A program made the position numbers and the translations under genes. Below are positions 1-5,703 of a stretch of DNA of 10,248 bases, in pieces. The stretch is from positions 1-10,248 of the forward strand of contig WAJW01000096.1 in the NCBI GenBank assembly GCA_015523685.1, written 5' to 3'. Positions within the stretch are counted from its first letter, which is position 1; each line of letters starts with the position of its first letter. This DNA is from Archaeoglobaceae archaeon (GTDB lineage Archaea; Halobacteriota; Archaeoglobi; Archaeoglobales; JdFR-42). Under the pieces are notes generated by a model. The model saw only the letters and a list, made by a program, of their open reading frames with translations, was not told the DNA's origin and did not search any database.

Positions 1-33
1 AATCTCTGAAGAGAATGTCGTGAATCTCTGTCA

Positions 34-1491
34 TCAACCACCCTCGATCCTCAACCTGACATTTTCAGGAAATCTGATGTCTTTCAGCTTTTCTTTCCAC
101 CCTCCGTTTATCTTTAAAATAAATCTGATATCCTTTTTTTCCGAAATGAGCTCTAAAAGGGTTTCAAGAGCAAGCTTTTCTGCCTCGATCTCGATATTCC
201 GGGGCACCTCAGCATGGCCAGCAGGATATGTTTCAGATAGACCCGATGGATAGGGCCCAAAAGGTGGCTTGAAAAGAAAATCTCCATCCCCATCGATAAA
301 AGAGACTACAATTTCTTTCCCGTAAATCTCCATTTCCTTCAATTTTTTTCTGTGTCTGATTACTGCAGGTCTGTAACAGCTTTCAACTCCCGTATAGAAA
401 AAACTCCTTTTATATGATGGATCGTATGTTTCAAGGAGATCAGAATACTTCTCCATATTTCTCCACCCATTTAAGAGTGAGGGATGGCACCTTATCCTCT
501 CTTCCACCATTTCAAAGAGTGTGTTATTCCTGATCGCCTGTTTTACAGTCCTTATCTCCTCAAAGCTTACATACAGATTATGCTCTGCAATCAGTCTATC
601 CCGCTCACCACTGTTTCTGACCTCTTCGGGAGTATGGGACGAGCATACCCTGCATGAGCATGGGAAGTCTGTTATCTCTCCAATTTTCAGAGTTCCGGAT
701 GGGGTCAGATATCTGCCATCCCTGGCATAAAGCGCGTATGCAGCTGAATCGAACATGTCGACCCCAAGAGCCACTGCAACGGGAAAGATCATAGGATGGC
801 CCGCACCGAATAGGTGTACCGGGCAGTAACTCGGGAGTACAGATTTAATTTCGGAAAGAAGAGATATAACCACATCGTATCTATAGCTATCCATCAGGGG
901 AACCATTGCCCCCACAGCGTATATGTCAAAATCGAGCTCTGCTGAAAAAATTGCGGATTTTCTCCGCAGATCTGAAAAAACGGAGCCCTGTAGTGGTGCA
1001 ACAAGAAGACTGCGATCATCCCACCTCCTGTGAAGTTCCTTAGCTTCTTCAAGCCTGGCCATCGTTATTTCAAGATCTCTCTCTGCATGCTCTCTCCGAG
1101 CATCGGGAGGAGTGGGTATGTCGAGTGGTGTGATTATGTCCGAGCCTATTTCATGCTGAAACTCCACAATCTCCCTGTTTGTGACCTCCACATCACCGTA
1201 AACTGAGAGCTGATATGATCCCGAATCTGTCATTATCACTCCATCAAATCCGAGAAAACTGTGGAGTCCTTTCTTTCTAACCGCATCTTTAAGCCTCTTT
1301 GATCTGTAAATGATATACGCGTTGGTTATTATTCCCTGAGCTCCCATCTTCCTGATCTCTCTGGGAGGTATAAAGTCTATATTTGGATTGATAACCGGAA
1401 AAAGAGCGGGCGTTTCTATTTTTCCATGAGGGGTCTCCAGTTTCCCTATTCTTCCCATAACGTCCTTTGCGATGATCTCGAATTCGGCCAT
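34..1491 (-). CDS. tgtA: Archaeosine tRNA-guanine transglycosylase (arcTGT), form without PUA domain
   Basis: Exchanges guanine for preQ0 at position 15 in the D-loop of archaeal tRNAs, the first tRNA-level step of archaeosine synthesis. The 485-residue protein has the TGT barrel: TDSGSYQ (88-94) with D89 matching the bacterial general acid/base Asp, and GVDMFDSAAYALYARDGRY (243-261) with D248 at the nucleophile position. The zinc site is C278, C280, C283 and H304 (CSCRVC...EHNLYV). The segment GPYPSGLSETYPAGHAEVP (412-430) is typical of the archaeal C-terminal region. Archaeal full-length enzymes of roughly 580-650 residues end in a PUA domain; this one stops before it, so PUA may be encoded elsewhere. 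The start ATG shares one base with the upstream stop (TAATG) and has GGTGA four bases upstream, which suggests translational coupling. It is the last gene of its operon inside the window. Function is confident from motifs; the domain reading relies on family memory. Confidence 0.96.
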   Translation of the reverse strand: MAEFEIIAKDVMGRIGKLETPHGKIETPALFPVINPNIDFIPPREIRKMGAQGIITNAYIIYRSKRLKDAVRKKGLHSFLGFDGVIMTDSGSYQLSVYGDVEVTNREIVEFQHEIGSDIITPLDIPTPPDARREHAERDLEITMARLEEAKELHRRWDDRSLLVAPLQGSVFSDLRRKSAIFSAELDFDIYAVGAMVPLMDSYRYDVVISLLSEIKSVLPSYCPVHLFGAGHPMIFPVAVALGVDMFDSAAYALYARDGRYLTPSGTLKIGEITDFPCSCRVCSSHTPEEVRNSGERDRLIAEHNLYVSFEEIRTVKQAIRNNTLFEMVEERIRCHPSLLNGWRNMEKYSDLLETYDPSYKRSFFYTGVESCYRPAVIRHRKKLKEMEIYGKEIVVSFIDGDGDFLFKPPFGPYPSGLSETYPAGHAEVPRNIEIEAEKLALETLLELISEKKDIRFILKINGGWKEKLKDIRFPENVRLRIEGG

Positions 1492-2066
1492 TACTTCACC
1501 TTTGGCATGGCTATTATCTCCCTGATGGTCATATCGAAAAATGAATTCATGTGTGCGGGTTTGATAACAACCGCGGTATCTGCCCCCCTCCCTCTACCTC
1601 CTATTGCAATCACATCTTCAGGGGGGATCAGTCCGGCATCCGCTGCCATAAGTGTAATCTCGACACATACTTTAAGACCATGCCCGAAAAGGCTCCTTAA
1701 AGCCTCGGCAATTGCTTCTGTTCTCGATACACCTCCCAGCTTCCTTGAAATAGATCTTTCCAGTCCTGAGAGCATGTGAGAATGTATTAGCACCGGAATG
1801 CCTCTCTCTTCAAGAAATTTCCTGTTATCTTCCCGAATTTCAACTTCACCGGGTTTCAGATATCCGGCATGGTGTGTAACCACAACGAGTTTTGCGGACG
1901 TATCCTCAAACATTTCGGCAGTGAGAACCCCTGTCTGCCCTGAAGTGCTTGCAACCACCACATAATTTATCCCACCTTCAAGAAACCTCTCCTTTGCAAG
2001 CCTTATTACTCCTTCAGTGTTTTGCCTGCCTGCCTTTTCCCAGTATGCTATCTTTTTTACCTCCAT
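1491..2066 (-). CDS. Pyruvate kinase C-terminal-domain-like protein (COG1751 type), function unknown
   Basis: A 191-residue soluble protein that resembles the alpha/beta C-terminal domain of pyruvate kinase standing alone, without barrel or catalytic residues. N-terminal KKIAYWEKAGRQNTE (4-18) and VVVASTSGQTG (36-46) fit the COG1751-type family, in which the latter stretch resembles the phosphate-binding part of the PK C domain. Other conserved-looking patches are VVVTHHAGY (61-69), HSHMLSGLERS (95-105), EITLMAADAGLIP (136-148) and IAIGGRGRGADTAVVIKPA (153-171), a glycine-rich stretch that could bind a phosphate or nucleotide. No signal peptide or membrane segment is visible. The ATG start aligns with the family N-terminus; it lies 10 bases inside the upstream DUF131 gene, after a GGTGGT stretch. 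The stop overlaps the tgtA start by one base, so the two are probably made together. The biochemical role is not known to me; a ligand-sensing or regulatory role is only inference. Confidence 0.85.
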   Translation of the reverse strand: MEVKKIAYWEKAGRQNTEGVIRLAKERFLEGGINYVVVASTSGQTGVLTAEMFEDTSAKLVVVTHHAGYLKPGEVEIREDNRKFLEERGIPVLIHSHMLSGLERSISRKLGGVSRTEAIAEALRSLFGHGLKVCVEITLMAADAGLIPPEDVIAIGGRGRGADTAVVIKPAHMNSFFDMTIREIIAMPKVK

Positions 2067-2440
2067 CCAACCACCATCATGAGCAGTACAAGAACCATCA
2101 GCACCACCGTCATTGCAATCGCAATTATAGCATATTTTCCTTCTGTACCGAAAACAACCGGAATCGGCCCAATGAGAATAACCCCCCCTCCTTTTATATC
2201 TTTCTTTTTCCTGTATCTCTCCGTCCTGTACAACTCCTGCCTATCACTGTATTCATGATCCTCCACACCGAGTATCTCCTGTTCGGGCATGTATCTCCGG
2301 GGTGTTTCAACGCCAGTAAGACCTCTCAGAACGATAAATACGCCAGCCCCAACCAGTACCATGCCGAGATAGGTTATCAGAGAGATGTTACCACCTCCAT
2401 CTGGAGATGGCCAATAGAGTAAATATGACGAAAATAACAA
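2057..2440 (-). CDS. DUF131/TIGR00304 family membrane protein, long-linker paralog
   Basis: A small predicted membrane protein with two hydrophobic helices (about 19-39 and 102-124) around a charged, Tyr- and Arg-rich linker (about 44-82). The family signature GGGVILIGPIPVVFG (84-98) precedes the second helix. It is a paralog of the gene just upstream but has about 40 extra linker residues. Function is unknown for the family. The start is uncertain. The longest frame opens with TTG at 2440, overlapping the upstream gene by 53 bases. The first in-frame ATG (2362) would cut the first helix. A strong GGAGGTG (2392-2398) sits at the upstream gene's end, but the codon five bases after it is ATC (2386), followed by CTG (2380). 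The gene may therefore use a non-standard start, or the sequence may hold an error. The stop overlaps the next gene's ATG by 10 bases. Confidence 0.75.
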   Translation of the reverse strand: MLFSSYLLYWPSPDGGGNISLITYLGMVLVGAGVFIVLRGLTGVETPRRYMPEQEILGVEDHEYSDRQELYRTERYRKKKDIKGGGVILIGPIPVVFGTEGKYAIIAIAMTVVLMVLVLLMMVVGWR

Positions 2441-2624
2441 GGAATATGGACGAAATCGCTATGGCAGAAGTGGAATTACCAAATAAAATCGGGAAAGGGC
2501 CTATGACCACAATACCTCCATATTCCACTCCTGATCCCACCCCCGACAGCTGATCCATGGCTATGAGGGACAGGCCTATGAAAATAATCATGATTCCGGT
2601 GATAACCTCCACAATCCTGAACAT
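2388..2624 (-). CDS. DUF131/TIGR00304 family membrane protein
   Basis: A 78-residue protein of the typical length for this archaeal family, which has no known function. It shows two hydrophobic helices (about 5-23 and 53-73) and the central family motif GGIVVIGPFPILFG (36-49), including the Gly-Pro-x-Pro turn. There is no cleavable signal peptide; both helices are probably retained in the membrane with a short loop between them. It is the first gene of the minus-strand operon that runs to tgtA. The ATG at 2624 lies about 27 bases from a TATA-like element (2647-2656), so the mRNA may be leaderless or nearly so; only a weak GGA precedes the ATG. The last codons carry GGAGGTGG followed by TAA, so the gene's end could act as ribosome site for the downstream paralog. 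Confidence 0.85.
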   Translation of the reverse strand: MFRIVEVITGIMIIFIGLSLIAMDQLSGVGSGVEYGGIVVIGPFPILFGNSTSAIAISSIFLVIFVIFTLLAISRWRW

Positions 2625-2677
2625 GATTTCCAGATATTGGAGAAGGCTTATATATGTTTTATTCCCGTAAAAACCCC
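2625..2677. promoter_or_regulatory. Divergent promoter region with one central TATA-like element
   Basis: The gap between the divergent DUF131 and DUF2797 genes contains CTTATATATG at 2647-2656. Read on the plus strand, CTTATATA (2647-2654) resembles the archaeal TATA box; on the minus strand the same bases read CATATATAAG. The minus ATG (2624) and the plus GTG (2678) each lie about 27 bases from its centre, near the usual TATA-to-start distance in archaea, so both transcripts could be leaderless. An imperfect inverted repeat, TTTCCA-GATAT-TGGAGA (2627-2643), lies between the TATA element and the minus start and could be an operator. This is a sequence-based reading without experimental support. 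Confidence 0.5.
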
Positions 2678-3355
2678 GTGATTATAACAGGATTCGACTC
2701 TCTGAGAGGTGTTTTCACAACAACAGAGGGAGATATACCAGTCAGGGATATGTTCCCCCTTTTGCTGGGGGATAAACACACCCTGAAAAAGAGTTTCGAT
2801 CCCTGTTCTGCATGCAGGGGCAGATGTCTCAAAGACGTGAAGGACTGTTTTGAACCTCATGTAGTTTACATTGCACTCTTCGGCAGTATGGTCAAAATTG
2901 GTGTTACAAGGGAGAAAAGGCTCCCATGCAGACTGAAGGAACAGGGTGCAGATGCCGGGATTCCCATAGCCTGTGTGGAGGATGGAGAAAGGGCAAGGAG
3001 AATTGAGCAGGAATATTCAAGAAAACTCCAGATTCCGGACAGAATTTCAACGGAGGATATGGTAAAAGCTGTGTCAGAATTTGACATCTCCATCCTTGAG
3101 AGGTATGCAGATATTTTCGGCACCGGTTGCATGTATGTTATAAACTATAATCCCCTGAGGATAACCGGAAATCCGATAAAAATAACCCCCGGGAAAGGTC
3201 TGAGAATAGGAGGGGAAGTGGCGGGTAACAGGGGTAAGGCAATATTTCTCAGGAGAGGAGATATCTATTACTGGATCAATGGAGATGATCTTGCAGGATA
3301 TTATGCAACATCAACAAGGGGATACGATGTTCAGACATCCCTGAGAGAGTGGTGA
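2678..3355 (+). CDS. DUF2797-type protein with Cys4 cluster and GIY-YIG-like core
   Basis: Uncharacterised archaeal protein, 225 residues from the GTG chosen here. Features in order: a short beta-rich N-terminus (VIITGFDSLRG); a probable zinc site C43-x2-C46-x3-C50-x6-C57; then HVVYIALFGSMVKIGVTREKR (61-81), RLKEQGA (85-91) and ARRIEQEYSRKL (106-117), a succession that recalls GIY-YIG or T5orf172-like domains (Y-I...KIG-T...R...E). The C-terminal third is beta-rich. Whether it is a nuclease is unknown. The frame extends to an ATG at 2654, but that ATG sits inside the TATA-like element; GTG 2678 is at the expected transcription start, so a leaderless GTG start is preferred. It precedes endA by 50 bases and may be co-transcribed with it. 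The family name is from recalled motifs; the nuclease-like fold is inference. Confidence 0.75.
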   Translation: MIITGFDSLRGVFTTTEGDIPVRDMFPLLLGDKHTLKKSFDPCSACRGRCLKDVKDCFEPHVVYIALFGSMVKIGVTREKRLPCRLKEQGADAGIPIACVEDGERARRIEQEYSRKLQIPDRISTEDMVKAVSEFDISILERYADIFGTGCMYVINYNPLRITGNPIKITPGKGLRIGGEVAGNRGKAIFLRRGDIYYWINGDDLAGYYATSTRGYDVQTSLREW

Positions 3356-3391
3356 ATGGCCAGCAGTATAGTGAGTCGGGAGTTGAGGGGG

Positions 3392-3405
3392 AATAAATTA
3401 ATAAC
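3392..3405 (+). promoter_or_regulatory. Possible TATA element upstream of endA
   Basis: The 50-base gap after the DUF2797 gene ends in a purine-rich stretch (GAGGGGGAA) followed by AATAAATTAATAAC. This AT-rich patch could be an archaeal TATA element. If so, transcription would begin near 3421, which favours the second ATG of endA (3427) as a nearly leaderless start. It could equally be ordinary spacer within one transcript. Confidence 0.3.
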
Positions 3406-4410
3406 ATGGATGCTCATCTCCCATCCATGCCCGGAATACTCAGAGGAGATTTTATCGAATTTGAAAATGGAGATGCCCTCTATGACAGGGGTTTTGGAGA
3501 GAGGAGAGGACGTAAGCTTGTAATTGATATGTTTGAGGGAGTTTACCTTCAGAAGGCGGGAAAGATAAAGATAAGGAGAGGTAGAAGCACTTTACCGCTC
3601 AAACAGACCTTTGAAATCGCATCTCAGATTCATCCGGGCTTTGAGGTTAAATATGCAGTGTATGAGGACCTTCTGAGCAGAGGTATAAAAGTGAGATACA
3701 CTCCTGAAGGACATTTTTTGGCGTATCCCCGGGGTGTGAAGAGGGGAGATCGTGCGGAATCAATGATCCTTTCTTTCACAGACTACGATAATCTGAGCAT
3801 GAATGATATAAGGAAATACCTGAAGAAATCGGCCGAATTGAATTTAAGGCTAGTTCTTGCGGTTGTGGATCAGGAATGGGAGGTTACGTACTATCATGTA
3901 AAAAAAACCGGTCTTGAGGGCGAAATGGGTGAAATAAAGCTCAGGGGGGTGAAAGGAGAGCTCCTGGGAGAACGCGTGTTTGTCGAAAATGGAGGTTCTC
4001 CTCTTCATTCAGAGTTTTTCTTTGGCAACAGAAATCTCCTCCTTGTTTTATCAAAAATTGAGGCTAAGTATCTCAAGGACAGAGGAGTGCTAACCCTTGA
4101 TGAGGACATAACCCTCGACGCAAGGGAACAGAATCTCTATCGTGTTTATTCGTATTGCAGAGACAGGGGCCTTGTTGTCAAGACGGGTTTCAAATTTGGA
4201 AGTGACTTCAGGGCATATAAAAAGATTGAGAGTGTAGAACACCCCGGTCATTCGGAATATCTGATCAATGTTATCAGAAAAGATGACAAGCTTTATCTTA
4301 CAGAGATGGCATGCTCAGTACGTCTTGCCCACAATGTGAGAAAAAGTATGGTTTATGCGGTGGTGGATGGAGACATTGAGTTTATAGAAATAAAGAGGGT
4401 AAGAATATGA
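3406..4410 (+). CDS. endA: tRNA-splicing endonuclease, two-repeat homodimeric type
   Basis: Cuts both intron boundaries at the bulge-helix-bulge motif of archaeal precursor tRNAs. At 334 residues it is a fused two-repeat subunit like the A. fulgidus enzyme (about 305 residues), expected to act as a homodimer. The N-terminal repeat (about 10-165) is degenerate, with no catalytic triad visible. The C-terminal repeat carries KTGFKFGSDFRAY (259-271), HSEYL (282-286) and VRLAHNVRKSMVYA (305-318). Y271, H282 and K313 align with the catalytic Tyr, His and Lys, at spacings of 11 and 31 residues, close to those of A. fulgidus (11 and 30). Start choice: ATG 3406 gives MDAHLPSMPGILRGDF; ATG 3427 gives MPGILRGDF, which matches the shorter relative better. 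Neither has a strong ribosome site. The stop overlaps the trpS start in an ATGA, so the two are probably translated together. Confidence 0.95.
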   Translation: MDAHLPSMPGILRGDFIEFENGDALYDRGFGERRGRKLVIDMFEGVYLQKAGKIKIRRGRSTLPLKQTFEIASQIHPGFEVKYAVYEDLLSRGIKVRYTPEGHFLAYPRGVKRGDRAESMILSFTDYDNLSMNDIRKYLKKSAELNLRLVLAVVDQEWEVTYYHVKKTGLEGEMGEIKLRGVKGELLGERVFVENGGSPLHSEFFFGNRNLLLVLSKIEAKYLKDRGVLTLDEDITLDAREQNLYRVYSYCRDRGLVVKTGFKFGSDFRAYKKIESVEHPGHSEYLINVIRKDDKLYLTEMACSVRLAHNVRKSMVYAVVDGDIEFIEIKRVRI

Positions 4411-5693
4411 AAGATGGAATACTGGACCCCTGGGGAAGCGCACAGATAGAAGATTATACAAGACTTCTCTCCCAGTTTGGAATGCAGCCATTTTCAGAGA
4501 TTCTCGGAAAAGTCCCTCAGCCCCACAGATTGATGAGGAGAAACGTTATCTTCGGTCACAGAGACTACGAAAGGATCGTGAACGCTATGCTTAAAAAAGA
4601 GGATTTTGCTGTCATGAGTGGTTTTATGCCCAGTGGAAAAGCTCACTTTGGAAACAAAATGGTTATGGAGGAGATAATATGGCACCAACACAGTGGTGGA
4701 ATGGCATTTGTTGCAATTGCAGATATGGAAGCCCATTCTGTTAGGGGCACTCCATGGGAAAAATGTACTGAGACGGGTATTGAGGAGTACATTCTGAATA
4801 TTATTGCCCTCGGGCTCAAAGAAGAAAATTCAGTTATATATTTTCAGTCAAAATCCATGGCAGTTCGTAATCTTGCATTTGAGCTCGGAATCGAGTCCAA
4901 TCTCTCCGAACTGAAGGGAATATATGGATTTTCCGGTGAAACGTCCGCATCGCACATTCTGAGTGTGCTTGTTCAGACTGCTGACATCCTGCATCCCGAA
5001 CTTGAAGAGTTTGGAGGGCCAAAGCCCGTGATAGTCCCTGTAGGCCCGGATCAGGACCCTCACCTGAGATTAACGAGGGATCTTGCCATGCGAACCAGAT
5101 TGTTTGCACTTGAAGATAGAGGTTCATTGATAAGAATAAGAAGCAGAAAAGACCCTGAACTTTTAAAGCCCCTTTCCGAACATTTCGAGGCGTTCAAACT
5201 TTACGAGGGTCATCTTGACGTTTTCAACCTGACATACAGTGAGGTGGACGAGATAACAAGAGAGTTTGAAGTGGAAAATGGTGGAACGGGATTCATCCTT
5301 CCATCTTCAACCTACCACAGATTTATGACCGGGCTGACGGGAGGGAAGATGTCAAGCAGTAACCCTGAAAGCTACATAGCCCTGAATGAGGACCCTGAAG
5401 AGGGATACAGAAAAATCATGAGGGCCAAAACAGGTGGGAGAGTTACTGAAGAGGAGCAGAAAAAACTTGGTGGAGTTCCGGAGGATTGCAGTGTATATGA
5501 AATGCTCCTTTTTCATCTTATTGAGGACGATTCCAGAGTAGCGGAGATATACGAGGAATGCAGAGGTGGAAGAAGGTTGTGCGGGCGATGTAAAAAGGAG
5601 ACCGCAGAGATTCTGAAAGAATTCCTGAAAGATCTCGCTGAAAAGAGAGAAGCTGCAAGGGAGAATCTCAAAAATTATAATATAATAATGTGA
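4407..5693 (+). CDS. trpS: Tryptophanyl-tRNA synthetase, archaeal type
   Basis: Class I synthetase that charges tRNA-Trp in the cytoplasm. The 428-residue protein shows GFMPSGKAHFGN (72-83) as the HIGH region, with the final His replaced by Asn, and GGKMSSSNP (312-320) as the KMSKS loop. Between them, VPVGPDQDPHLRLTRDLA (210-227) is the tryptophan and ATP pocket region, and SSTYHRFMTGLTGG (300-313) precedes the loop in the manner of euryarchaeal TrpRS. The N-terminal part (DPWGSAQIEDYTRLLSQFG) fits the archaeal and eukaryotic branch rather than the bacterial one. Near the C-terminus C385, C392 and C395 form a small cluster of unknown meaning. The ATG lies in an ATGA overlap with endA, with GAGGGT six bases upstream. 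The stop TGA overlaps the ribosome site of pheS, so endA, trpS, pheS and pheT look like one translationally linked unit. Confidence 0.96.
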   Translation: MKDGILDPWGSAQIEDYTRLLSQFGMQPFSEILGKVPQPHRLMRRNVIFGHRDYERIVNAMLKKEDFAVMSGFMPSGKAHFGNKMVMEEIIWHQHSGGMAFVAIADMEAHSVRGTPWEKCTETGIEEYILNIIALGLKEENSVIYFQSKSMAVRNLAFELGIESNLSELKGIYGFSGETSASHILSVLVQTADILHPELEEFGGPKPVIVPVGPDQDPHLRLTRDLAMRTRLFALEDRGSLIRIRSRKDPELLKPLSEHFEAFKLYEGHLDVFNLTYSEVDEITREFEVENGGTGFILPSSTYHRFMTGLTGGKMSSSNPESYIALNEDPEEGYRKIMRAKTGGRVTEEEQKKLGGVPEDCSVYEMLLFHLIEDDSRVAEIYEECRGGRRLCGRCKKETAEILKEFLKDLAEKREAARENLKNYNIIM

Positions 5694-5697
5694 GGTG
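5692..5697 (+). promoter_or_regulatory. Ribosome binding site deciding the pheS start
   Basis: GAGGTG overlaps the trpS stop codon and lies six bases before ATG 5704. A GTG at 5695 is also in frame, but it lies within this motif and would have no ribosome site of its own, so ATG 5704 is preferred. Confidence 0.7.
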
Positions 5698-5703
5698 CCC
5701 TCA

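Noticed and set aside
1..31. Eight-base direct repeat AATCTCTG at 1-8 and 24-31 next to the tgtA stop
   Set aside because: Only two short copies, at the window edge; too little to call a repeat element or attachment site.
2397..2410. Palindrome CCATCT-GG-AGATGG at the DUF131 gene junction
   Set aside because: The two-base loop is too tight for a stable hairpin, and the bases are explained by the coding and ribosome-site sequence.
1949..2422. Plus-strand open frame of 157 codons opposite the DUF131 and COG1751 genes
   Set aside because: It is His/Asn/Pro-rich complement of helix-encoding DNA; the minus-strand genes explain the region.
3408..3426. GGATG...CATCC hairpin near the endA start
   Set aside because: A five-base stem within likely coding sequence, with no other regulatory sign.
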